A DNA stretch of 64,000 nt from Coprobacillus sp. CAG:605 (GTDB lineage: Bacteria; Bacillota_I; Bacilli_A; RF39; UBA660), in the NCBI GenBank assembly GCA_000433255.1, contig HF998226.1, positions 1 through 64,000 on the forward strand, written 5' to 3'. Below, one piece after another: positions 25,853 through 35,536 of the stretch. The notes under the pieces are model-generated. The model was not told the origin of the DNA, made no database searches, and was given only the letters and a program-made list of their open reading frames with translations. How positions within the stretch are numbered: the stretch's first letter is position 1; every line of letters begins with the position of its first letter. Both the position numbers and the translations under genes were made by a program.

Positions 25853-26449
25853 TTGGAACACTATTTTACTAATAATGAAAATTTAAGAAGCGAGTTACGC
25901 ACTATTAAATACAAAGTAAAAGGTGTTCCTTTTTCATTTCTCAGTGATAATGGTGTTTTTTCGAAAGACGAAATTGATTATGGAAGTATCGTACTAGTAA
26001 ATTCCATATTAAAAAATACTAACAATGATAATTTAAATATATTAGATGTCGGATGTGGTTATGGCTTTATTGGCATATCACTATCCAAACTATTACACAG
26101 CCACGTTGATATGGTTGATGTAAATAATCGTTGCTTACATCTAGCAACCCAAAATATTAAAAACAATAAGGTGGATGCATTTGCCTTTTATAGTGACGCT
26201 TTAGATAGCGTTAATAAAAAATATGATTTAATAATAACAAATCCTCCCATAAGGGCTGGGAAAAAAGTAGTAAATAAAATACTATTTGATGCGATGAGAC
26301 ATCTCTTACCAGGGTGCTCATTGTGGTTTGTTATTAGAAAAAATCAAGGAGCCAAAAGTGCAATCAAGGATTTAGAATCCCAAGGCTACGTAGTAGAGAT
26401 ACTAGAAAAAGATAAAGGATTCTATATCATGAAGGCTACCTGTAAGTAG
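25853..26449 (+). CDS. Class I SAM methyltransferase, YbxB/RsmC-like
   Basis: 198 aa from TTG 25853 (GGGTGA site). The in-frame ATG at 25772 lies upstream of a consensus promoter, and the TTG start gives MEHYFTNN, resembling the N-terminus of Bacillus YbxB. Motifs: SAM-binding DVGCGYGFIGISL, then NPPIRAGKKVV, the catalytic NPP of exocyclic-amine methyltransferases (RsmC-type, guanine N2 of 16S rRNA). In Bacillus ybxB lies between rplL and rpoB; here it is still just upstream of rpoB but rplJL are absent. A small hairpin (26441-26456) covers its stop without a T-run. Confidence 0.85.
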   Translation: MEHYFTNNENLRSELRTIKYKVKGVPFSFLSDNGVFSKDEIDYGSIVLVNSILKNTNNDNLNILDVGCGYGFIGISLSKLLHSHVDMVDVNNRCLHLATQNIKNNKVDAFAFYSDALDSVNKKYDLIITNPPIRAGKKVVNKILFDAMRHLLPGCSLWFVIRKNQGAKSAIKDLESQGYVVEILEKDKGFYIMKATCK

Positions 26450-26502
26450 ACTTACAAAAATAAAGCATTAAAAAATATTTTAAAGGTTGGGGTGAATAGA
26501 AA

Positions 26503-29500
26503 ATGGCATACAAAACAAAAAAATTTGGTGACCATGCAGAACGAAGAACGTTCTCAAAAATTAAGAACACCTTAGAGTTGACAGATTTATTAGAAATACA
26601 AAAAAAATCCTACCAATGGTTCTTAGATGAAGGAATTAAAGAAACTTTTGAAGAACTATTCCCAGTAGAGAGCTTTACTGGTAATATTTCTTTGGAATTT
26701 GGTGATTATTATTTTGATGAGCCAAGATATTCTATTAAAGAATCTAAAGAACGTATGGTAAACTATGCAGCACCACTAAAAGTAGGAGCAAGAGTTTTTA
26801 TCCATGAAACGGGAGAAGTTAAGGAACAAGAAATATTCTTAGGCGACATTCCAATGATGACAGATGCTGGAACATTTATCATTAACGGTGCTGAAAGAGT
26901 TATCGTTTCACAATTAGTACGTAGTCCATCTATCTATTATAAAAAAGAAATAGATAAAAATGGTCGCCGTATTATCTCATCAGAAGTAATTCCAAACCGT
27001 GGTACTTGGTTAGAATACGAATTAGATGCAAGAGATATTCTATATGTTAGAATTGATCGTACAAGAAAAGTTCCAATTACAACATTCCTAAGAGCATTAG
27101 GACTTTCTAACGATGAAGATATTTTAGAATTATTTGGTGATAACCAATACATCAAAAATACTTTAGAAAAAGATAGTACTAAGAATACGGATGAAGCTTT
27201 AATTGAAATTTATGAAAAATTAAGACCAGGTGAACCAGCAACCCTAGATAGTGCTAAGAACCAACTTATCACAAGATTCTTCGATAAATTTAGATACGAT
27301 TTAGCTAAAGTTGGACGTTATAAATTTAATCGTAAGTTAAATGTCTTAGATAGATTACTAGGATGCACAATTGCTGAAGATATTAAAGATGAAAATGGTA
27401 ATGTTATTGTAAGCGATGGTACTTTAATTACTAAAGAAATTTTAGAACAATTAAGACCAATCTTTGCTGCTGGTTACAACGTTAAAGAAGTAACTATCAA
27501 TGAAGAATTAGATGAATATAACAAAGTTCAAACAGTTAAAGTTTATGATAAGAAAGATGATTCTAAAGTTATTGAAATCATTGGTAATGATCAATCAATC
27601 GATATTAGAAGATTAACAATTTCTGATATTTATGCATCAATTTCTTATTACTTAAACTTACATGATAATATTGGTTCCGATGATGAAATCGATCACTTAG
27701 CTAATCGTCGTGTTAGACAAGTAGGAGAATTAGTTCAAAAACAATTCAACGTTGGTATGTCACGTATGGAACGTGTAATTAGAGAAAGAATGACTACTCA
27801 AGAACTTGAGACAGTTACACCAAAAACTTTAATTAACATTCGTCCTGTAACAGCAGCCTTAAAAGAATTCTTTGGCTCATCACAACTTTCTAAATTCATG
27901 GACCAAGTTAACCCAATTGCCGAACTAACAGATAAGAGACGTTTATCATCTTTAGGGCCAGGTGGACTTGCTAGAGACCGTGCTGGTATGGATGTTCGTG
28001 ACGTTAACTCAAGTCATTATGGTAGAATTTGTCCAATCGAATCACCAGAAGGCCAAAATATCGGTCTTATTACATCAATTGCATCTTATGCTAAGATAAA
28101 TGATTATGGATTTATTATGACTCCATATCGTAAAGTTGTTGATTGCAAAGTAACTGATGAAGTTGAATACATGACCGCTGATGAAGAAGCTGATTACTAT
28201 ATTGGTTCTGCAACAGTTACTTTGTCTGATGATAATGTTATTTTAGATGACCAAGTATTAGCACGTCTAAACGGTGAAACCGTTATGGTTAAGAAAGAAC
28301 TAGTTAACTATGTTGATGTTGCTCCAAGTCAAATTGTAGCAATTACAACAAGCTGTATTCCATTCCTAGAACACGATGATGCCCACAGAGCATTAATGGG
28401 TGCTAACATGCAACGTCAAGCTGTACCATTAATTACTTGTGAATCTCCAATCGTTGGTACTGGTGTTGAATATATTGCTGCTCGTGACTCAGGATCTACA
28501 ATTGTTGCTAAAGCTGATGGGGTAGTTGAATACGCTGATTCACGTAAAATTATCGTTAAAAATGCTAAAGGCAAAGATACTTATTACTTAGCCGACTTTG
28601 AAAGAAGTAATGCATCTACTACTATTAATCAAAGACCAATTGTTAAAGAAGGTGAGAAGGTACATCGTGGTGAAGTAATTGCTGATGGACCATCAACTCA
28701 AAACGGAGAATTAGCCCTTGGTAAAAATATGACAGTAGCGTTTATGACATGTAATGGTTATAACTATGAAGATGCTGTTGTCTTAAACGAAAGATTAGTT
28801 AAAGATGATGTTTATACATCACTACATATCGAACATTATGATATTGAATGTCGTGATACTAAACTTGGACCAGAAGAAATTACTAGAGATATTCCAAATG
28901 TTGGTGAAGATGCTCGTAAGAACTTAGATTCTAATGGTATCGTTAGAATCGGTACCGAAGTTAAAGATGGCGATATCTTAGTTGGAAAAGTTACACCAAA
29001 AGGTGTTCAAGAACTTACTGCGGAAGAAAAACTATTACATGCTATCTTTGGTGAAAAAACTCGTGAAGTTAGAGATACTTCCCTAAGAGTAGAGCATGGT
29101 GCTGGTGGAATTGTTCATGACGTTAAAGTTTATACTAAAGAAAACTCTGATGAACTACCTGCTGGTGTTTCAAAAATCGTTCGTGTTTATATTATTCAAA
29201 AACGTAAGATTCAAGTCGGAGATAAAATGTCTGGACGACATGGTAACAAAGGTGTTATTTCCCTAATATTACCAGAAGAAGATATGCCTTATACAGCTGA
29301 TGGTAAACCAGTTGATATCATACTTAATCCACAAGGTGTTCCATCACGTATGAATATCGGTCAAATTCTAGAATTACACTTAGGTATGGCTGGTAAAAAA
29401 CTAGGCGTTAAATATGCTACTCCAGTATTCGATGGTGCTTCTCAACAAGAAATTTATGAACAAATGGAAGAAGCCGGTATGGATCATGATGGTAAAGTAG

Positions 29501-30123
29501 TTCTATACAATGGCCGTACTGGAGAACCTTTCGAAAATAGAGTTTCTGTTGGTGTTATGTACATGGTTAAACTACACCACATGGTAGATGATAAACTACA
29601 TGCTAGAAGTACTGGACCTTACTCAATGGTTACACAACAACCATTAGGTGGTAAAGCTCAATTTGGTGGTCAAAGATTCGGAGAAATGGAAGTTTGGGCT
29701 CTATATGCTTATGGTGCTGCTCATGTTCTTCAAGAAATCATGACTGTTAAATCGGATGACATCGTTGGTCGTGTTAAAGTTTATGAAGCCTTAGTAAAAG
29801 GTAAACCAATTGATCAAGCAGGAATCCCGGAATCATTTAGAGTATTAATTAAAGAATTCCAAGCTTTAGGTCTAGATGTTCAAATCGAAAATGAAAAGAA
29901 TGAATTAGTAAGCTTAAAAGATATGGAACAAGATGAAGAAGATGCTGATTCACTAAAAATAGAAGAATTAACTAATAATGAACCAGAAAAGAAAGAGGAA
30001 GAATCTTTAGAACCTCAAGAAGATGATACTTATGAGGATGAAGAAGAGGATGAAGATTATGATGATCTTGACGACTTAGAATTTCCTGGCGACGTTAATG
30101 AAGAGGAGGAAGATCTTATATGA
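26503..30123 (+). CDS. rpoB: RNA polymerase beta subunit
   Basis: 1206 aa with all canonical regions: fork loop and rifampicin pocket (about 458-490), GDKMSGRHGNKG, and C-terminal GGKAQFGGQRFGEMEVWAL. In the rifampicin pocket the residue aligned with E. coli Q513 is Lys464 and the one aligned with H526 is Asp477; S512, F514, D516 and S531 equivalents are conserved. After the core comes an acidic Glu/Asp tail of about 55 residues. The TGA stop overlaps the rpoC ATG (ATGA). Start ATG 26503 follows GGGGTGA. Confidence 0.98.
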   Translation: MAYKTKKFGDHAERRTFSKIKNTLELTDLLEIQKKSYQWFLDEGIKETFEELFPVESFTGNISLEFGDYYFDEPRYSIKESKERMVNYAAPLKVGARVFIHETGEVKEQEIFLGDIPMMTDAGTFIINGAERVIVSQLVRSPSIYYKKEIDKNGRRIISSEVIPNRGTWLEYELDARDILYVRIDRTRKVPITTFLRALGLSNDEDILELFGDNQYIKNTLEKDSTKNTDEALIEIYEKLRPGEPATLDSAKNQLITRFFDKFRYDLAKVGRYKFNRKLNVLDRLLGCTIAEDIKDENGNVIVSDGTLITKEILEQLRPIFAAGYNVKEVTINEELDEYNKVQTVKVYDKKDDSKVIEIIGNDQSIDIRRLTISDIYASISYYLNLHDNIGSDDEIDHLANRRVRQVGELVQKQFNVGMSRMERVIRERMTTQELETVTPKTLINIRPVTAALKEFFGSSQLSKFMDQVNPIAELTDKRRLSSLGPGGLARDRAGMDVRDVNSSHYGRICPIESPEGQNIGLITSIASYAKINDYGFIMTPYRKVVDCKVTDEVEYMTADEEADYYIGSATVTLSDDNVILDDQVLARLNGETVMVKKELVNYVDVAPSQIVAITTSCIPFLEHDDAHRALMGANMQRQAVPLITCESPIVGTGVEYIAARDSGSTIVAKADGVVEYADSRKIIVKNAKGKDTYYLADFERSNASTTINQRPIVKEGEKVHRGEVIADGPSTQNGELALGKNMTVAFMTCNGYNYEDAVVLNERLVKDDVYTSLHIEHYDIECRDTKLGPEEITRDIPNVGEDARKNLDSNGIVRIGTEVKDGDILVGKVTPKGVQELTAEEKLLHAIFGEKTREVRDTSLRVEHGAGGIVHDVKVYTKENSDELPAGVSKIVRVYIIQKRKIQVGDKMSGRHGNKGVISLILPEEDMPYTADGKPVDIILNPQGVPSRMNIGQILELHLGMAGKKLGVKYATPVFDGASQQEIYEQMEEAGMDHDGKVVLYNGRTGEPFENRVSVGVMYMVKLHHMVDDKLHARSTGPYSMVTQQPLGGKAQFGGQRFGEMEVWALYAYGAAHVLQEIMTVKSDDIVGRVKVYEALVKGKPIDQAGIPESFRVLIKEFQALGLDVQIENEKNELVSLKDMEQDEEDADSLKIEELTNNEPEKKEEESLEPQEDDTYEDEEEDEDYDDLDDLEFPGDVNEEEEDLI

Positions 30124-33100
30124 TGGATGTAAATAATTTTAGAGGTATCAAAATATCTATTGCTTCCCCTGAAAAGATTAGGGAATGGTCTTATGGTGAG
30201 GTTAAAAAGCCTGAGACCATTAACTATCGTACTCAAAAACCCGAAAGAGACGGCTTATTTTGTGAAAAAATATTCGGACCAACTAAGGATTTTGAATGTT
30301 CTTGCGGTAAATACAAGAGATTAAGATATAAAAATGTTATTTGTGATCGTTGTGGTGTAGAAGTAACTTCATCTAAAGTACGTCGTGAACGTATGGGACA
30401 CATTGAACTTGCAGCACCATGTTCTCACATTTGGTTCTTTAAAGGTGTACCATCTAAGATGAGCTTAGTACTTGATATGTCTCCAAGAGACTTAGAAGAA
30501 GTATTATACTTTGTATCTTATGTTGTAATTGACCCAGGTCAAGTACCTTTAGAGAAAAAACAAACTTTATCTGATAAAGAATATCGTGCTTACTATGAAA
30601 AATATGGTAATGCCTTCAAAGTAGGAATGGGTGCTGAAGCTATCCAAGAACTACTTAAAGAAGTAGACTTAGATAAAGAAATAGAAGATTTAAGAAAAGA
30701 ATTAGATGGCGCTACTGGTCAAAAACGTGTTCGTTTAGTAAAACGTTTAGACTGCTTAGTTGCTTTCAAAGAATCAGGCAATCGCCCTGAATGGATGGTA
30801 CTTACAGCATTACCTGTAATTCCTCCAGATTTACGACCAATGATTCAATTAGATGGTGGTAGATTTGCTACTTCTGACTTAAATGATTTATATAGAAGAA
30901 TTATTAATCGCAATAATCGTCTAAAGAAATTATTAGAATTAGGAGCGCCTACAATCATCGTTCAAAACGAAAAACGTATGTTACAAGAAGCTGTTGACTC
31001 ATTATTTGATAATGGCCGTCATGGTAGAAGTGTAACAGCTGCTGGTAACCGTCCACTAAAATCTTTATCTAGTATGTTAAAAGGTAAACAAGGACGTTTC
31101 CGTCAAAACTTACTAGGTAAACGTGTTGACTATTCAGGTCGTTCTGTTATCGTTGTTGGTCCATCATTAAAAATGTACCAATGCGGTCTTCCAAAAGAAA
31201 TGGCTTTAGAACTATTCAAACCCCATGTTATTCATGGCCTAGTAGAAAGAGGCTTAGCTCATAATATTAAAGGTGCTAAAAAGCTAATTGATAATAAAGA
31301 TGAATGTGTATGGGATGTAGTAGAAGATGTAATTACTGAACATCCAGTAATGTTAAACCGTGCTCCTACATTACATAGACTAGGTATCCAAGCCTTCGAA
31401 CCAGTTTTAGTAGGTGGTAAAGCTATGCGTTTGCATCCACTTGTATGTGCCGCTTTCAATGCTGACTTCGATGGTGACCAAATGGCTATCCATATTCCAT
31501 TAAGTGAAGAAGCTAAAGCTGAAGCTCGTATCTTAATGCTTGGTGCTAACAACATCTTAAAACCATCTGATGGTAAACCAATCGTTACACCATCACAAGA
31601 TATGATTTTAGGTAACTACTATCTATCTATTGAAGAAGCAGGCTTAGAAAACGAAGGTAAAGTATTTAAAAATTCTAACGAAGCCCTAATGGCTTACGAA
31701 AGAAAAGAAATAAGCCTTCATACTAGAATTGCTATTCCTGTATCATCATTTAAATATAAATTATTTACTGATGAACAAAAAGATAAATACTTAGTAACAA
31801 CAGTTGGTAAATTAAAATTCAATGAAATTTTACCAGACTCCTTCCCATATATTAACGAACCATCAAAAGAAAATATTGAAGGAATTACTCCTAATAAATT
31901 CTTCTTACCAATGGGTGTTAATATTCCTGAAGAAATTGCTAAAATGCCATTAACTGATCCATTCGTTAAGAAAACATTTAGTAGTCTAATTGCTCAAGTA
32001 TTTAAAAGATATAAAACTACTGAAACATCAGTTATGTTAGATAAATTAAAAGACTTAGGTTTTAAATATTCAACTATTGCTGGTATTTCAATCTCTATGA
32101 GTGATGTAATTGAATCTAAACAAAAAGGTCAAATTATTGCTGATACTCAAAGTAAAGTAGATAAAGTAAATAAACAATTCCAAAGAGGTTTAATTACTGA
32201 AGATGAACGTTATAAGACTGTATGTTCATTGTGGGCTAAAGCAACATCTGATATTTCACAAGAACTACAAACCATCGCTAAAGAAAATATGATGAACCCA
32301 ATCTTCATGATGATGAATTCTGGAGCCCGTGGTTCTGCTAACCAGTTTAACCAACTTGCTGGTATGCGTGGTTTAATTGCTAAACCAACTGGTGAAACTA
32401 TCGAAATCCCAGTTAAGTCAAACTTAATTGAAGGATGTAACGTAACTGAGTTCTTTATCGGTACCCGTGGTGGTCGTAAAGGTATCGTTGATACAGCCTT
32501 AAGAACTGCCGATTCAGGATACTTAACTCGTCGTTTAGTAGATGTTGCTCAAGATATCATTGTTAAAGAAGAAGATTGTGGCACAATAAATGGTGTTGAA
32601 GTCACTGATTTCATTGATACAAGATCTAATACTATGATCGAACCATTAATTGAAAGAATTATTGGTAGATATACTGCAACTAAAGTAATTAACCCAGAAA
32701 CTAAAGAAGTTATTATTGATAAAAATCAATATATTACTGAAAATATCGCTAATAAGATTATCAAAGCTGGTATTAAGAAAGTTGAAATTAGAAGTGTTCT
32801 AACATGTAATACCGTAAATGGTGTATGTCAACATTGTTATGGACGTAACCTTGCAACTGGAAACTTAGTTGAAACCGGAGAAGCTGTTGGTATTATGGCT
32901 GCTCAATCAATTGGTGAACCAGGTACACAGCTTACCATGCGTACATTCCACGAAGGTGGAGTTGCCGGTGGCGATATTACTCAAGGTCTTCCAAGAGTTG
33001 AAGAACTATTTGAAGCTCGTAACCCTAAAGGTAAAGCAACTATTGCTGAAATTGCTGGTAAAATTGCTTCCATTGAAGAGACTAATGGTAAATACAAAAT

Positions 33101-33821
33101 TATCATTGAAAATGACGTTGAAGCAAGAGAACATATCACTAACTACAATACTAAACTATGCGTAGAATTAGGCGATATGGTAAATGCAGGTGATCCATTA
33201 ACTGTTGGTTCAATCGCACCAAAAGAATTACTTGCGGTAACTGACCCAATAACTGCTCAACAATACATTGTTAAAGAAGTTCAAAAAGTTTATAAATCTC
33301 AAGGTGTAGACGTTTCTGATAAACATATCGAAGTTATTGTTCGTAGAATGATTTCTAAGATGAAGATTTTAGATGGTGGAGATACTGACTTAGTAGCTGG
33401 ACTATCTGTAACATTAAATGAATTTGCTAATGCTAATAAACCAGTATTATTAACTGGTGGCGTACCTGCAACTGGACTTCCAGTAATGTTAGGTATTACT
33501 AAAGCATCATTAGAAACAGATTCCTTCCTATCAGCAGCATCCTTCCAAGAAACTACAAGAGTATTAACTGATGCTGCCATTCGTGGTAAAGTTGATCATC
33601 TAAGAGGGCTTAAAGAAAATGTTATCATAGGTAAACTTATCCCAGCTGGAACAGGAGCAAAACAATATTCTGATATTCAAACAGTTTTAGAAAAAGAATT
33701 CATGGATGATGATGCTCAAGAAATGTTAGAAGAACAACTTATGGATGATACTGGCGAAGACAAAGTAGACGCTATGGTAGAATCTGAAGAAGAATCTAAC
33801 GAAGAAACTAGTGAAAATTAG
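30120..33821 (+). CDS. rpoC: RNA polymerase beta' subunit
   Basis: 1233 aa. The N-terminal zinc ribbon is C-S-C-G-K ... C-D-R-C-G, and the catalytic magnesium loop NADFDGDQ has D449, D451 and D453. The second zinc site is built around CNTVNGVCQHCYG, and the trigger-loop/bridge region is intact (SIGEPGTQLTMRTFHEGG). Overlaps rpoB by 4 bp (ATGA); a second ATG at 30123 is an alternative start. The Glu/Asp-rich C-terminal tail echoes that of RpoB. A terminator overlaps the stop. Confidence 0.98.
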   Translation: MMDVNNFRGIKISIASPEKIREWSYGEVKKPETINYRTQKPERDGLFCEKIFGPTKDFECSCGKYKRLRYKNVICDRCGVEVTSSKVRRERMGHIELAAPCSHIWFFKGVPSKMSLVLDMSPRDLEEVLYFVSYVVIDPGQVPLEKKQTLSDKEYRAYYEKYGNAFKVGMGAEAIQELLKEVDLDKEIEDLRKELDGATGQKRVRLVKRLDCLVAFKESGNRPEWMVLTALPVIPPDLRPMIQLDGGRFATSDLNDLYRRIINRNNRLKKLLELGAPTIIVQNEKRMLQEAVDSLFDNGRHGRSVTAAGNRPLKSLSSMLKGKQGRFRQNLLGKRVDYSGRSVIVVGPSLKMYQCGLPKEMALELFKPHVIHGLVERGLAHNIKGAKKLIDNKDECVWDVVEDVITEHPVMLNRAPTLHRLGIQAFEPVLVGGKAMRLHPLVCAAFNADFDGDQMAIHIPLSEEAKAEARILMLGANNILKPSDGKPIVTPSQDMILGNYYLSIEEAGLENEGKVFKNSNEALMAYERKEISLHTRIAIPVSSFKYKLFTDEQKDKYLVTTVGKLKFNEILPDSFPYINEPSKENIEGITPNKFFLPMGVNIPEEIAKMPLTDPFVKKTFSSLIAQVFKRYKTTETSVMLDKLKDLGFKYSTIAGISISMSDVIESKQKGQIIADTQSKVDKVNKQFQRGLITEDERYKTVCSLWAKATSDISQELQTIAKENMMNPIFMMMNSGARGSANQFNQLAGMRGLIAKPTGETIEIPVKSNLIEGCNVTEFFIGTRGGRKGIVDTALRTADSGYLTRRLVDVAQDIIVKEEDCGTINGVEVTDFIDTRSNTMIEPLIERIIGRYTATKVINPETKEVIIDKNQYITENIANKIIKAGIKKVEIRSVLTCNTVNGVCQHCYGRNLATGNLVETGEAVGIMAAQSIGEPGTQLTMRTFHEGGVAGGDITQGLPRVEELFEARNPKGKATIAEIAGKIASIEETNGKYKIIIENDVEAREHITNYNTKLCVELGDMVNAGDPLTVGSIAPKELLAVTDPITAQQYIVKEVQKVYKSQGVDVSDKHIEVIVRRMISKMKILDGGDTDLVAGLSVTLNEFANANKPVLLTGGVPATGLPVMLGITKASLETDSFLSAASFQETTRVLTDAAIRGKVDHLRGLKENVIIGKLIPAGTGAKQYSDIQTVLEKEFMDDDAQEMLEEQLMDDTGEDKVDAMVESEEESNEETSEN

Positions 33822-33832
33822 TTTCTTTTTTC
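33804..33832 (+). terminator. Terminator of rpoBC
   Basis: GAAACTA (33804-33810) pairs with TAGTTTC (33819-33825), then six T. Confidence 0.88.
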
Positions 33833-33854
33833 TTTTGTATAATTTTTAAAAAAA

Positions 33855-33882
33855 TTAGCACTCTAGTATTGACAAGTGCTAA
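33855..33882 (+). promoter_or_regulatory. CIRCE operator 1 (HrcA binding site)
   Basis: Left arm TTAGCACTC (33855-33863) matches the CIRCE consensus exactly. Right arm AAGTGCTAA (33874-33882) has one mismatch. The spacer is 10 rather than 9 because the -35 TTGACA occupies it and runs one base into the right arm. Confidence 0.85.
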
Positions 33883-33897
33883 AAATAAGAGTATTAT
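33869..33897 (+). promoter_or_regulatory. Promoter of the hrcA operon
   Basis: -35 TTGACA (33869-33874), 17-bp spacer, -10 TATTAT (33892-33897). The -35 lies within CIRCE 1 and the -10 just before CIRCE 2, so HrcA binding should block RNA polymerase directly. Confidence 0.9.
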
Positions 33898-33901
33898 ATA
33901 C

Positions 33902-33928
33902 TTAGCATTTGAAAGAAAAGAGTGCTAA
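33902..33928 (+). promoter_or_regulatory. CIRCE operator 2 (HrcA binding site)
   Basis: TTAGCATTT (33902-33910), 9-nt spacer, GAGTGCTAA (33920-33928). The right arm is perfect and the left has two C-to-T changes, both of which would keep G-U pairing in RNA. It covers the likely transcription start region. Confidence 0.88.
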
Positions 33929-33943
33929 AAAGAGGTGGTTATC

Positions 33944-34951
33944 TTGGATGAAAGACAACAAAGAATCCTAAAGGAAATTGTTGAAAACTACATTAAATCA
34001 GCCAAGCCAATAGGTTCAAAATCTTTATGCCAAAAATTCAAATGTTCATCAGCAACGATAAGAAACGAAATGGCTATCTTAGAAAGCCTTGGATACATTG
34101 AAAAAAACCATATTTCTAGTGGGCGAGTGCCATCGGAACTAGGGTATAAATACTACGTTACATATTTGATGAAACCAAAAGAATTAAATGGTGAAGAAAT
34201 GTTGAAGTTACAAACCATATTTTCCAATCAAAACTTAGAAATATCGGATGCGATTACTAAGTGCGTGGATATAATTAGTGAAATAACTAACTATACCTCA
34301 GTAATCTTAGGCAGTAGTTCCAAAGATAATGCTCTGCAACAAGTAAGTATTATTCCTCTTGCTAATAACAAGATAGTAGCCTTAGTATGTACTGATAAAG
34401 GCATCGTTGAAAATAAACAATTTACCTTACCAGAAAATACTAATATTGAGGAAGTAGTTAAAACATCGGAAATTATTAATAAAATGTTAGTTGGAACACC
34501 AATTAATGAAGTATCTGAAAGACTAGAATTTGACATTAAACCAATTATTGCTAAAAAAATAAAACAATATGAACAAGTTTATAACATCTTCTATGATGCT
34601 TTCCATAACTTCACTAAAAACAGCTCAAATGTTCACTTTGGTGGTAAAGCCAACCTTTTAAAACAACCTGAATATGACAATGTCAGTGATGTAAAAAGAA
34701 TTATTACCAAATTTGAAGATGAAAACTTACTAAGAAAAATTGATACTAATGTGGATGGCATAAACGTCTATATTGGCGACGAAAATGAATTTGATAAAGA
34801 TGTTACCATCGTTAAAACAAAATATCATATCAATGGGGAAGAAGGAACCATTGCTGTAGTAGGACCAAAAAGAATGGAATATGCTAAAGTAGTAGGGCTT
34901 CTAAAATACATTAATGATAATTTAAATGATGAAGAACATCATATAGACTAA
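33944..34951 (+). CDS. hrcA: Heat-shock repressor HrcA
   Basis: 335 aa from TTG 33944: AGAGGTGG at 33931-33938 is the ribosome-binding site, so the GTG at 33935 inside it is not the start. N-terminal winged helix (DERQQRILKEIVENYIKSAKPIGSK; CSSATIRNEM; HISSGRVPSELGYKYY) and a GAF-like dimerisation domain match HrcA. It represses the operon by binding the two CIRCE sites upstream; GroEL is the usual modulator of its activity, but groESL is not in the window. Confidence 0.95.
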   Translation: MDERQQRILKEIVENYIKSAKPIGSKSLCQKFKCSSATIRNEMAILESLGYIEKNHISSGRVPSELGYKYYVTYLMKPKELNGEEMLKLQTIFSNQNLEISDAITKCVDIISEITNYTSVILGSSSKDNALQQVSIIPLANNKIVALVCTDKGIVENKQFTLPENTNIEEVVKTSEIINKMLVGTPINEVSERLEFDIKPIIAKKIKQYEQVYNIFYDAFHNFTKNSSNVHFGGKANLLKQPEYDNVSDVKRIITKFEDENLLRKIDTNVDGINVYIGDENEFDKDVTIVKTKYHINGEEGTIAVVGPKRMEYAKVVGLLKYINDNLNDEEHHID

Positions 34952-34961
34952 GAGGGATTTT

Positions 34962-35516
34962 ATGGAAGAAAAAAAGAAAAAAATGATGGAAGAAGAACTT
35001 CCAAAAGAACATCAAGCAAAATGTGAAAAGCATTGTTGCAAAGATCACAATAAAAAGCATGATCATCATGAATGCGAATGCCAAAAAGAAACCGAAAATA
35101 AAACTAAGGAACTTAATGAAAAAGTCTTAAGACTATCTGCCGAGATGCAAAATATGCGTCGCAGATATGAAGAAGAAAAAAGTTCTATGGCTAAATATGA
35201 AGGCAGTGAATTAATAAAAAATTTACTTCCGATTCTTGATAACTTTGAACGTGCTATAGCTATGGATGCAACTGAGAATGAAAAGTACTTAGAAGGATTT
35301 AAAATGATATATGCCAATATGATTACAACTTTAAAAAATATTGGCGTAGAAGAAATTGATTGCTTACATAAGCCTTTTGATCCAAAATATATGGAAGCAG
35401 TATTAACTGAAGAAATAATTGAAGAAGAACAAGGCGTTGTCTTAGATGTCTTACAAAAAGGTTATATGTATAAAGATAAACTACTTAGACCAGCAATGGT
35501 AAAAGTAAATGAATAA
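34962..35516 (+). CDS. grpE: Nucleotide exchange factor GrpE with a His/Cys-rich N-terminus
   Basis: 184 aa. The C-terminal two-thirds is standard GrpE: long coiled coil (TKELNEKVLRLSAEMQNMRRRYEEEK) and beta domain (NIGVEEIDC...FDPKYMEAV...VLQKGYMYKDKLLRPAMVKV). It releases ADP from DnaK. Residues 17-40 hold six His and five Cys (H17, C21, H24, C25, C26, H29, H33, H35, H36, C38, C40), a potential metal-binding segment not usual in GrpE. ATG 34962 follows GAGGGA, 10 bp after hrcA. Confidence 0.95.
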   Translation: MEEKKKKMMEEELPKEHQAKCEKHCCKDHNKKHDHHECECQKETENKTKELNEKVLRLSAEMQNMRRRYEEEKSSMAKYEGSELIKNLLPILDNFERAIAMDATENEKYLEGFKMIYANMITTLKNIGVEEIDCLHKPFDPKYMEAVLTEEIIEEEQGVVLDVLQKGYMYKDKLLRPAMVKVNE

Positions 35517-35536
35517 ATATTAAAGGAGAGATTATT

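Noticed and set aside
26441..26456. Hairpin over the stop codon of the YbxB-like gene as a terminator before rpoB
   Set aside because: The 6-bp stem is followed by AAAAAT with no T-run, so it is unlikely to stop transcription; ybxB-rpoB-rpoC probably form one transcript.
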